Positions 8,042-14,171 of a stretch of DNA of 15,199 nucleotides are shown piece by piece (position 1 is the first letter of the stretch; the number at the start of each line of letters is the position of its first letter). The translations under genes and the position numbers were made by a program. This DNA is from Candidatus Atribacter alterifermentans (GTDB lineage Bacteria; Atribacterota; Atribacteria; Atribacterales; Atribacteraceae), in NCBI GenBank assembly GCA_012517635.1, contig JAAYUP010000190.1, forward strand, positions 1-15,199, written 5' to 3'. The notes under the pieces are model-generated. The model had not been told where the DNA came from and made no database searches. It saw only the letters and a program-made list of their open reading frames with translations.

Positions 8042-8977
8042 ATGGAGGAAAAACGAGGGTTTTTTCACAAGTGGTTTAAGGGTGTTGAAAAAATTAAAGA
8101 AGGCGTAAAACAGCAATTTTCCCGTTTATGGTTAGCTGATACGATCCAAGATGAAGATTGGGAAGCCTTAGAAGAAATGTTAGTGCAAGCCGATTTAGGG
8201 CCAAATTTAGCTATGGAACTCGTCGAAGCATTCCAGGAATTCAAAAAACAAAAGACTGAAAGTGGGAGTTGGCAGGACTGGCTTTATGGAAAATTAGGAA
8301 GCATTCTGGAGGGTAACGATTCGAGTCTTTTTTCTTCAGCGCAAAGGAGTGGAATGAAAGCGATACTATTAGCAGGAATTAATGGCGTTGGAAAGACCAC
8401 TTTAGCGGGTAAATTAGCTCGATTCTTTTCTCTTCAAGGTGAAGAAGTCGCCCTGGTTGCAGCTGACACCTTTCGGGCTGCTGCAGTTGATCAATTGGAA
8501 ATCTGGGCGGAAAGAGCCGGTTGTTTCTTTTTTAAAGGGTCTCCTGGGGCAGACCCCGGATCGATTATTTATGATGGAATAGAAGCTGCGCGAAAAAAGA
8601 ACCGGGGATTTTTGATTATTGATACTGCTGGTCGGTCGCATGTTAACAAAAATCTTCTGGCGGAACTGGAAAAAATGGGAAAAATTGTTCAAAAAAATTT
8701 TCCACCCGGTAATATTGAAAATTTACTCGTCATTGATGCCATGGCTGGTCAAAATGCCTTTCTTCAAGCTGAATCGATTGGTAAAGCCATCCCCCTGAAT
8801 GGAGTTATTCTTTCAAAATGGGATAGTCAGGCTAAGGGAGGTATCGTTTTCCGTATCAAAAAAGAGTTAGCATTATCGATCAAGTTTTTAGGAGTAGGCG
8901 AAAAAATTGAAGATCTTCAACCATTTGATTCAGATCAATTTGTAAAAGCTATTGTCTATGATGAAGAAGTTTCTTGA
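8042..8977 (+). CDS. ftsY: Signal recognition particle receptor FtsY
   Basis: FtsY is the membrane-associated GTPase that receives ribosome-SRP complexes and, with Ffh, hands them to the translocon. The 311-residue protein lacks the long acidic A domain of enterobacterial FtsY and starts directly with the N domain, MEEKRGFFHKWFKGVEKIKE being the amphipathic helix. The NG core has G1 GINGVGKTTL (112-121), DTFRAAA (142-148), DTAGR (194-198), G4 SKWD (258-261) and GVGEKIEDLQPFD (284-296). The G4 and neighbouring segment are unusual: SKWDSQAKGG instead of TKLDGTAKGG, and DAMAGQN rather than DATTGQN. GGAGAGG at 8030-8036 is the ribosome site. The gap to smc is 70 bases. A strong promoter overlaps its stop codon. 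Confidence 0.95.
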   Translation: MEEKRGFFHKWFKGVEKIKEGVKQQFSRLWLADTIQDEDWEALEEMLVQADLGPNLAMELVEAFQEFKKQKTESGSWQDWLYGKLGSILEGNDSSLFSSAQRSGMKAILLAGINGVGKTTLAGKLARFFSLQGEEVALVAADTFRAAAVDQLEIWAERAGCFFFKGSPGADPGSIIYDGIEAARKKNRGFLIIDTAGRSHVNKNLLAELEKMGKIVQKNFPPGNIENLLVIDAMAGQNAFLQAESIGKAIPLNGVILSKWDSQAKGGIVFRIKKELALSIKFLGVGEKIEDLQPFDSDQFVKAIVYDEEVS

Positions 8978-9002
8978 CAGTCGGAGCAGTGACGATTATT
9001 AT
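8974..9002 (+). promoter_or_regulatory. Sigma-70-type promoter for ffh, overlapping the ftsY stop codon
   Basis: A perfect -35 box TTGACA (8974-8979) contains the ftsY stop TGA (8975-8977). Seventeen bases later is TATTAT (8997-9002), five of six matches to TATAAT. Transcription would start near 9009, leaving a leader of about 45 bases before ffh. This would let ffh and the following ribosomal genes be expressed independently of the fab-rnc-smc-ftsY run. The call is by sequence match only. Confidence 0.75.
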
Positions 9003-9053
9003 CTTATTTGTCTTTCATAATTCAATAAAGAAATTGAGTCATGGAGTCAATTC

Positions 9054-10391
9054 ATGTTTGAACAATTAATCAATAAATTTTCCGGAATTTTCAAAAAGTT
9101 AAGAAGTAAAGGCAAACTAACTGAACAAGACGTGGATTCGATTTTAAAAGAATTACGATTGGTTCTCTTAGAATCGGATGTTCATTACCGAGTCGTGAAA
9201 GATCTCGTCGCTCGAGTGAAAGAACGAGCCCTCGGAAGAGATATACTAGAGAGTGTAACCCCTGGGGAAATGGTCATCAAGATTTTATGGGATGAGATCC
9301 GGAAGGTATTAGGTGGTGATGTTCGTTCTTTAGAAACCAGTGGTGTGACACCGGTTCTCATTATGTTAGTTGGACTCCAAGGATCTGGAAAAACCACCAC
9401 TCTTGGGAAATTGGCGGTTCGCTTAAAGAAGCAGGGACTTTTTCCTTTGGCGATTTCAACCGATACCCGTCGTCCTGCAGCCAAAGAGCAGTTAGCAGTT
9501 CTTTGCCGCAATGCGGGTATTGATTTTTATGATGACCCTAAAGCCTTGACACCGCTTCAGATGATTCACAGCGGGATTCTTCATTCTCGAGAAAAAAGTT
9601 ATGACTTGATATTAATTGATACTGCTGGAAGGCTTCACGTCGAAGAAGAACTTTTAGCAGAGCTAAAAGAGGTTGTCGATAAAATTTCACTGAAAGAAAT
9701 TTTACTGGTTTTGGATGCGACGACCGGTCAAGAAGCTATTAAGGTGGCTCAATCTTTTAAAGAATGGGTCAATCCCACTGGCCTTATCTTATCGAAGGTT
9801 GATACTGATGCCAGAGGTGGGGCAGTTTTATCCATAGTTGCTCAGACTGGTTGGCCGGTGAAGTTTGTTGGGCTGGGTGAAAAAGTTGATCAGCTTGAAG
9901 TCTTTCATCCTGACCGAATGGCAAGTCGTATTATGGGAATGGGTGATACTTTAACCCTCATCGAAAAGATCGAAAGGTCAATTGACGAAGAAGAAAAAAA
10001 GAAAATAGAAAAAAAGTTTGGGAAGAAAGAGCTGGATTTAAATGATTTTATGGAGGAACTCAAACGAGTAAAAGAGATTGGTTCATTTGATGAAATTGTT
10101 GGGATGTTACCTGGAAATCTGCGAGGCGGGATTTCTCAGGTCGATGGAGAAAAAAACATTAAGCGTGTTCAAGCCATTATCCAATCGATGACACCAGCTG
10201 AAAGAGCGGATCCTTCTCTTATCAATTCCAGCCGAAGGCGAAGAGTAGCCCAAGGGAGTGGAACAACCATTCAAGATGTGAACCGTTTATTAAAACAGTT
10301 TGAAGATTTTCGCAAACTTTGGAAGCAAATGAACCGTACCGGAAAAAATCCCTTTTCGAAAAGAAAAGGTTGGTTTGGGTGGAATACTTAG
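9054..10391 (+). CDS. ffh: Signal recognition particle protein Ffh (SRP54)
   Basis: Ffh binds 4.5S RNA and signal peptides on ribosomes and pairs with FtsY at the membrane. The 445-residue length is normal. The NG domain has GLQGSGKTTTLGKLA (107-121), STDTRRPAAKEQL (135-147), DTAGRLH (189-195), DATTGQEA (221-228), SKVDTDARGG (247-256) and GLGEKVDQLEVF (273-284). The M domain (about 297-445) carries the RNA-binding signature SSRRRRVAQGSGT (392-404) and ends in a basic tail. It is rather poor in Met for an M domain. ATG 9054 has GGAG at 9043-9046. ffh directly follows ftsY with no ylxM-like gene between them, unlike the common Bacillota arrangement. A strong promoter lies just upstream. Confidence 0.97.
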   Translation: MFEQLINKFSGIFKKLRSKGKLTEQDVDSILKELRLVLLESDVHYRVVKDLVARVKERALGRDILESVTPGEMVIKILWDEIRKVLGGDVRSLETSGVTPVLIMLVGLQGSGKTTTLGKLAVRLKKQGLFPLAISTDTRRPAAKEQLAVLCRNAGIDFYDDPKALTPLQMIHSGILHSREKSYDLILIDTAGRLHVEEELLAELKEVVDKISLKEILLVLDATTGQEAIKVAQSFKEWVNPTGLILSKVDTDARGGAVLSIVAQTGWPVKFVGLGEKVDQLEVFHPDRMASRIMGMGDTLTLIEKIERSIDEEEKKKIEKKFGKKELDLNDFMEELKRVKEIGSFDEIVGMLPGNLRGGISQVDGEKNIKRVQAIIQSMTPAERADPSLINSSRRRRVAQGSGTTIQDVNRLLKQFEDFRKLWKQMNRTGKNPFSKRKGWFGWNT

Positions 10392-10460
10392 AAAACCGAT
10401 CGTCTTATTTTCAATTCATCCAGCAGAAAATATCTGATATAAAAAGAAAGGAGAAGAACG

Positions 10461-10712
10461 ATGGCAGTGACATTAAGACTCACCAAAATAGGGCGTAAAC
10501 ATGCTCCCTATTACCGGATAGTTGCGATCGATTCACAAAAAGCGCGAGATGGAAAACCAGTTGAAATATTGGGGAATTATTCACCAATAGTTAATCCTCC
10601 ACTTTGGTCAGTCAAATTTGACCGGATTCAGTACTGGTTAAACAATGGGGCAACGATGTCTGATAAGGTTAGAGCTTTGTTAAAACAGACAGAAAGGCCG
10701 GGTATAGAGTGA
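10461..10712 (+). CDS. rpsP: 30S ribosomal protein bS16
   Basis: bS16 is a small-subunit protein needed early in 30S assembly. The 83-residue protein has the signature MAVTLRLTKIGRKHAPYYRI with the following VAIDS..ARDG, then EILGNYSP and Y WLNNGATMSDKVRALL, all typical. AAAGGAG at 10448-10454 stands 6 bases before the ATG. Its stop TGA overlaps the GTG start of the KH-domain gene (GTGA, 10709-10712), so the two are translationally coupled, the usual rpsP-khpA-rimM-trmD arrangement. Confidence 0.97.
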   Translation: MAVTLRLTKIGRKHAPYYRIVAIDSQKARDGKPVEILGNYSPIVNPPLWSVKFDRIQYWLNNGATMSDKVRALLKQTERPGIE

Positions 10713-10939
10713 AGGATCTTGTTGAATACATGGTTAAATCTTTAGTTGATAATCCAGATGAGGTTCGGGTTTCAGAGGTACAGGGTGAACAATCAGTGAT
10801 TTATGAAGTGCGCGTTGCTCCCCAAGATATGGGAAAAGTCATAGGAAAACAGGGAAGAATTGCTCGTTCTATCCGGACAATAGTGAAAGCCGCTTGTGTC
10901 AAAAGTGGTAAAAAGGCGGTTGTTGAAATATTGGAATAG
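10709..10939 (+). CDS. khpA: KH-domain RNA-binding protein KhpA (YlqC family)
   Basis: KhpA is a small single-KH protein that in Gram-positives forms a complex with KhpB (EloR/Jag) and binds many RNAs, affecting cell growth and shape. The 76-residue protein begins MKDLVEYMVKSLVDNPDEV, which matches the family from its first residue, so the GTG at 10709 is taken as start; it shares bases with the rpsP stop. The KH GxxG loop is IGKQGR (45-50), followed by IARSIRTIVKAA. The stop TAG at 10937-10939 overlaps an ATA that is the probable start of rimM. Identification secure; the exact role in this organism is inferred from the family. Confidence 0.93.
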   Translation: MKDLVEYMVKSLVDNPDEVRVSEVQGEQSVIYEVRVAPQDMGKVIGKQGRIARSIRTIVKAACVKSGKKAVVEILE

Positions 10940-11448
10940 CAAAAGATAAAATAGTCGTTGGTCAATTTATAAAACCTCATGGATTAACGGGTGGTTTAAA
11001 AGTCATTCCTTTCGGAGAAACCCTAGACAGTTTTTCTCCTGGAATGACTTTGTTTATTGAAGAAGAAAAAGATCAATACCGTGCCCTGGTCGTTAAAAAT
11101 TCTCAAACCATGGGCCTGTTTGTTCTTTTATGGTTCAAAGATTTGAATAGTAAAGCTAAAGTTGAGACACTGACTGGTCAATTGATCTGGAAAGAAAGAC
11201 CGAAGGGAAAAATGGTCAATACACCGGATGGCTATTTTGTATACCAATTGATTGATTTGAGGATAATGGAAAATGATCAATGCCTTGGGGTTGTGTCTGA
11301 TGTTATTGAGGGGCCAGTCTATGATTACTTGCAGGTGTTTCGAAACAATAAGGAATTTTTACTCCCGTTTATCCGAGTTTATGTTAAAAATATTGACCTT
11401 CAAGCAGGATCGATAACCGTCGAGTGTCCGAAGGGTTTTTGGGAATGA
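10936..11448 (+). CDS. rimM: 16S rRNA processing/30S maturation factor RimM, apparently with a non-canonical start
   Basis: RimM helps maturation of the 30S head and contacts uS19. Reading from the proposed ATA start the protein is 170 residues, a normal length. It has an N-terminal IVVGQFIKPHGLTGGLKV segment (6-23, the family's VGKI.KPHGLKGE), FKDLNSKAKVETLTGQLI (67-84), and a C-terminal PRC-barrel with YFVYQLIDLRI and LLPFI..YVKNIDL. The first ATG in frame is 11044, which would delete 36 residues including KPHG. No ATG, GTG or TTG occurs in frame from the stop TGA at 10924 to 11044; only ATT 10930, ATA 10936 and ATA 10951 are possible. ATA 10936 gives MAKDKIVVG and overlaps the khpA stop (ATAG). 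The 3' end overlaps trmD as ATGA. Confidence 0.9.
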   Translation: MAKDKIVVGQFIKPHGLTGGLKVIPFGETLDSFSPGMTLFIEEEKDQYRALVVKNSQTMGLFVLLWFKDLNSKAKVETLTGQLIWKERPKGKMVNTPDGYFVYQLIDLRIMENDQCLGVVSDVIEGPVYDYLQVFRNNKEFLLPFIRVYVKNIDLQAGSITVECPKGFWE

Positions 11449-12131
11449 AATTACGGATTGATATCATTACATTATTTCCTGAACTCATTCGATGTTTTGC
11501 TGATACTGCAATAGTGAAAAAAGCTCGAGAACGGGATCTCGTATCCATCAAAGCCTATAATTTAAGAGCATTTTCTTCCGATCGATATCGTACCGTTGAC
11601 GATTATCCTTATGGTGGTGGGCCGGGAATGGTTCTCAAACCAGAACCGATTTATCGGGCAGTTGAATTTATTAAAGAAGTAACTCATTCCCAACCTCGGG
11701 TTTTGATTACCAGTCCTCAGGGAAAAGTCTTTAACCAGTCCATAGCGGAATCTTTGTCACAGTGTTCTCATATTATTCTGATTTGCGGACGTTATCAGGG
11801 GATTGATCAAAGGGTTGTTGAGCTCTGCCAAGGAGAAGAAATATCAATCGGAGATTATATTTTATCTGGGGGCGAATTGCCAGCAATGATCATTGCTGAA
11901 GCCATCACTCGATTAATCCCCGAAGTTCTTGGTGATGAAGAATCAATTCATTTTGATTCTTTCTATAGGAGGATATTGGGACCACCTCAATATACTCGAC
12001 CTCGGACATTTAAGGGAATTGACGTTCCGAGGGTTTTAACGAGTGGGAACCACTGCTTGATTAAAGAGTGGAGACAAAAGGAAGCGCTCCGAAAAACCCA
12101 GTTGGTTCGTCCGGATTTACTCGATAAATGA
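11445..12131 (+). CDS. trmD: tRNA (guanine37-N1)-methyltransferase TrmD
   Basis: TrmD adds the m1G37 methyl from S-adenosylmethionine, preventing frameshifts at proline and some other codons. The 228-residue SPOUT enzyme shows MKLRIDIITLFPEL, DDYPYGGGPGMVLKPEPIY (52-70), the knot residues CGRYQGIDQRV (114-124), ISIGDYILSGGELPAMII (133-150), Arg156, catalytic-base Asp171 in DSF, and YTRP...SGNH.LI..WR. Position 118 is Gln where nearly all family members have Glu in GRYEGID. The start is ATG 11445, sharing ATGA with the rimM stop. An upstream GTG at 11424 would add seven residues before the conserved MKLRID and is rejected. Confidence 0.96.
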   Translation: MKLRIDIITLFPELIRCFADTAIVKKARERDLVSIKAYNLRAFSSDRYRTVDDYPYGGGPGMVLKPEPIYRAVEFIKEVTHSQPRVLITSPQGKVFNQSIAESLSQCSHIILICGRYQGIDQRVVELCQGEEISIGDYILSGGELPAMIIAEAITRLIPEVLGDEESIHFDSFYRRILGPPQYTRPRTFKGIDVPRVLTSGNHCLIKEWRQKEALRKTQLVRPDLLDK

Positions 12132-12161
12132 GGCGATGAAAAGATTTGTAAAAAGTGACGG

Positions 12162-12190
12162 TTGTCAACTATTAAGCAGCATGGTATAGT
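12162..12190 (+). promoter_or_regulatory. Sigma-70-type promoter upstream of rplS
   Basis: TTGTCA (12162-12167) and TATAGT (12185-12190) each match consensus at five of six bases with an ideal 17-base spacer. It lies in the 169-base trmD-rplS gap, the widest space between + strand genes after fabK. Transcription would begin near 12197. It would drive rplS-lepB-rnhB-yraN. Sequence match only. Confidence 0.72.
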
Positions 12191-12192
12191 AT

Positions 12193-12300
12193 TGTTCATC
12201 TTTTTGAACAGGATTCTATTTGTTCATTGATTCATGAATTGAGAAGATGATCGTACCACGTTGATAGAATAAACAGTGGGATTTCAAGAGGAGGTCCATA
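12193..12300 (+). promoter_or_regulatory. rplS 5' leader with small hairpin, possible cis-regulatory RNA
   Basis: The predicted transcript has a leader of about 100 nt. TGTTCA (12193-12198) can pair with TGAACA (12205-12210) across a 6-base loop; a second TGTTCA at 12221-12226 can pair with the same TGAACA, so two mutually exclusive hairpins are possible. The first stem lies at the predicted start site and might be only partly transcribed. A leader RNA is known for L19 in some Bacillota, but I cannot match this sequence to it. The leader ends with a strong AGAGGAGGT ribosome site. Confidence 0.3.
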
Positions 12301-12654
12301 ATGGATAAGGCAAGATTGTTACGTTCAGTGGAATCGGCTTATATGAAAGAAGTCCCTGATATTGAGCCAGGGCAAACGGTTAGAGTTCATTTAAAAGTTG
12401 TAGAAGGAGACAAGGAGCGTATTCAGGTTTTTGAAGGATTGGTTATTGCGCTGAAAGGATCTGGAATCAGCCGAACCATGACAGTTCGGAAAATGTCTTT
12501 TGGTATTGGAATAGAGAGAGTATTTCCTATCCATTCGCCACGCATTGAAACGATTGAAGTCGTTCGTCGAGGAAAAGTGAGGAGAGCAAAACTTTATTAT
12601 CTTCGTGGTAAAAGTACCAAAGAATCAAGAATTGAGGAAAAACGCGAGAGGTGA
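12301..12654 (+). CDS. rplS: 50S ribosomal protein bL19
   Basis: bL19 lies at the 30S-50S interface. The 117-residue protein has the typical PDIEPGQTVRVHLKVVEGDKERIQVFEG (about 19-46), the IERVFPIHSP motif (70-79) and the KVRRAKLYYLRG (91-103) C-terminal segment. The ATG has a near-perfect AGAGGAGGT ribosome site 5-6 bases before it. Its final codons and stop (GAG AGG TGA) make a good Shine-Dalgarno for lepB, whose probable start is only 4 bases downstream. Confidence 0.97.
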   Translation: MDKARLLRSVESAYMKEVPDIEPGQTVRVHLKVVEGDKERIQVFEGLVIALKGSGISRTMTVRKMSFGIGIERVFPIHSPRIETIEVVRRGKVRRAKLYYLRGKSTKESRIEEKRER

Positions 12655-12658
12655 TTCA

Positions 12659-13174
12659 ATAAACACCTTGAGGGAAATAATTGAAACTGTTGCTTGGGCT
12701 CTATTGATTGCCTTTGTTGTTCGGTATTTTGTGGTAGAAGGGTATTATATCCCCTCTCGCTCAATGGAACCAACTCTCAAACCAGGGAATAGGGTTCTCG
12801 TGGCGAAGTTTTATTATCGTCTTTACCATCCTCAACGGGGTGACATTATTGTTTTCCGTTATCCCTTCAATAAGAAAAAGAATTTAATTAAAAGAGTAAT
12901 TGCTCTCCCTGGGGAAACTGTCCGGATCGAAAATGGTTTGTTATATATCAATGGGGTTCCTCTTCAGGGAGATCAATTTAATCGAGAATATTTAAACGTT
13001 GGTAATTATGGAAGAGGAGAAGAGGTAATACCAGAAAATTCTTTTTTTGTTTTAGGAGATAATAGTCGAAATAGTGACGATAGCCGATTTTGGGGCTATG
13101 TTCCTTTTAATAATATTTTAGGACGTGCTTTTTTGATCTATTGGCCTCTTCGGTCAATCCAAATATTGCGTTGA
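12659..13174 (+). CDS. lepB: Type I signal peptidase LepB/SipS, start codon uncertain (ATA proposed)
   Basis: Membrane serine protease that cleaves signal peptides from exported proteins. From ATA 12659 it is 171 residues: one N-terminal transmembrane helix (about 8-25), nucleophile Ser35 in SRSMEPTL, VLVAKFYYRLYHPQRGDIIVF-type box, general-base Lys78 in IKRVIALPGE, and GDNSRNSDDSRFWGYVP (133-149). A single helix is the Gram-positive SipS-like form. Start choices: GTG 12605 lies 50 bases inside rplS, has no ribosome site and adds residues without homology; TTG 12668 is 16 bases from the AGAGG; ATA 12659 is 7 bases after AGAGG in AGAGGTGAT (12647-12655) and gives MNTLREIIETV. rnhB begins at its end. 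Confidence 0.93.
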   Translation: MNTLREIIETVAWALLIAFVVRYFVVEGYYIPSRSMEPTLKPGNRVLVAKFYYRLYHPQRGDIIVFRYPFNKKKNLIKRVIALPGETVRIENGLLYINGVPLQGDQFNREYLNVGNYGRGEEVIPENSFFVLGDNSRNSDDSRFWGYVPFNNILGRAFLIYWPLRSIQILR

Positions 13175-13176
13175 AA

Positions 13177-13770
13177 ATGTTGGAAAAAAACCTTTGGAAA
13201 AAAGGTTTTAAATATGTTGGTGGAGTCGATGAAGCAGGGAGAGGACCATTAGCTGGTCCTCTTGTATCCTGTTGTGTTATATTTCCTCCTTGGTCTATTC
13301 CTTCCGGTTTAAATGATTCTAAACTTCTGAATCCCGCCCAGAGAAAACAATCTTTTCAACTTATTTGTCAGACGGCTTTCAGCCTCGGAGTTAGCATAGT
13401 TGGGGAAAAAATGATTGATTGCCTGGGAATACAAGGTGCTAATCTTTATTCATTTTACGAAGCCGTGATGCGAGCATCGTTGAGAAGTTCTCTCGATTTT
13501 GTCATATTTGATTGGTTAAAAATTCCTGGATTAGATATTCCTTCAATTTCAATTTCCAAAGCTGAATTAAAAAGTTATTCAGTTGCGGCTGCATCAATTG
13601 TGGCCAAAGTCGTTCGTGATTTCCTTATGGAAAATTACTATCACGAACTTTATCCTGAATATGGGTTTATCCAACATAAAGGATATGGGACCAAACTCCA
13701 TCGAGAGAGAATTAAACAATTTGGCTTAGCCAATTGTCATAGAAGGAGCTTTTGTGGTAAATACCTCTAA
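13177..13770 (+). CDS. rnhB: Ribonuclease HII
   Basis: RNase HII cuts the RNA strand of RNA-DNA hybrids and removes single ribonucleotides from DNA. The 197-residue protein has GGVDEAGRGPLAGP (15-28) with Asp18-Glu19, LNDSKLL (46-52) with the DSK triad of the family, Asp112 in FVIFDWLKIPG, and KAELKSYSVAAASIVAKVVRD (128-148), then YGFIQHKGYGTKLH and HRRSF. The last catalytic acid, normally Asp in KGD.KS, is Glu130. ATG 13177 is chosen; TTG 13171 (sharing bases with the lepB stop) would add two residues, and TTG 13141 lies well inside lepB and lacks support. Neither start has a clear ribosome site, suggesting coupling to lepB. The 3' end overlaps yraN by 17 bases. Confidence 0.95.
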   Translation: MLEKNLWKKGFKYVGGVDEAGRGPLAGPLVSCCVIFPPWSIPSGLNDSKLLNPAQRKQSFQLICQTAFSLGVSIVGEKMIDCLGIQGANLYSFYEAVMRASLRSSLDFVIFDWLKIPGLDIPSISISKAELKSYSVAAASIVAKVVRDFLMENYYHELYPEYGFIQHKGYGTKLHRERIKQFGLANCHRRSFCGKYL

Positions 13771-14128
13771 AAGAATTGGTCAGATTGGCGAAGAAATTGC
13801 TTCTCGTGCCGTTATTCGCCAATGCAAGATGAAAATTATCGAGAAAAATTTTCGATCTCGGATTGGCGAGATCGATATTATCGCTCTGGATAAAAATACC
13901 TGGGTTTTCATTGAAGTAAAAACCCGGGCGGTCTTAAATGCAGGTTTCCCTGAAGAGTCGGTTACAGAATCCAAGCAGGACAAAATTCGAAAAGTTGCTC
14001 TTTATTACCTCATTTCACATGGGTATAACCCTAATCATATCAATTACCGCTTCGATGTCATATCTATCACTTTTACTGGAGATAATTATACTCATCCAAG
14101 TGTAAAATATTTTAAAAACGCCTTTTAA
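13754..14128 (+). CDS. yraN: YraN/UPF0102 family endonuclease-like protein
   Basis: UPF0102 proteins have a restriction-endonuclease-like fold; their role is not settled. The 124-residue protein has the family order: GQIGEEIAS (9-17), EKNFRSRIGEIDIIALD (30-46) with the GEID acids, VFIEVKTR (51-58) giving the E.K of a PD-(D/E)xK site, then SK..KI...A.YYL, RFDVISI and a closing NAF. The GTG start at 13754 has AAGGAG at 13743-13748 and overlaps the end of rnhB. The rnhB-yraN pairing is widely conserved. It closes the + strand operon; no clear terminator hairpin follows. Confidence 0.92.
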   Translation: MVNTSKRIGQIGEEIASRAVIRQCKMKIIEKNFRSRIGEIDIIALDKNTWVFIEVKTRAVLNAGFPEESVTESKQDKIRKVALYYLISHGYNPNHINYRFDVISITFTGDNYTHPSVKYFKNAF

Positions 14129-14171
14129 ATCAGAACGAATTTGATACCTCGGAATCTTTTTCAAAATATCA

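Noticed and set aside
8414..9511. Antisense open frames inside ftsY (8414-8692) and ffh (9185-9511)
   Set aside because: They mirror strongly conserved GTPase coding sequence on the + strand and have no recognisable product.
10909..10939. Programmed -1 frameshift on T-AAA-AAG near the end of khpA making a KhpA-RimM fusion
   Set aside because: After slipping, the rimM frame hits TGA at 10924 before the RimM homology, and the slippery site is not a full A-AAA-AAG.
11044..11448. rimM starting at ATG 11044
   Set aside because: It cuts off the conserved KPHG-containing N-terminus that is clearly encoded in the same open frame upstream.
12605..12658. GTG 12605 as lepB start
   Set aside because: It would overlap rplS by 50 bases, has no ribosome site and adds polar residues not expected before the signal-anchor helix; not fully excluded.
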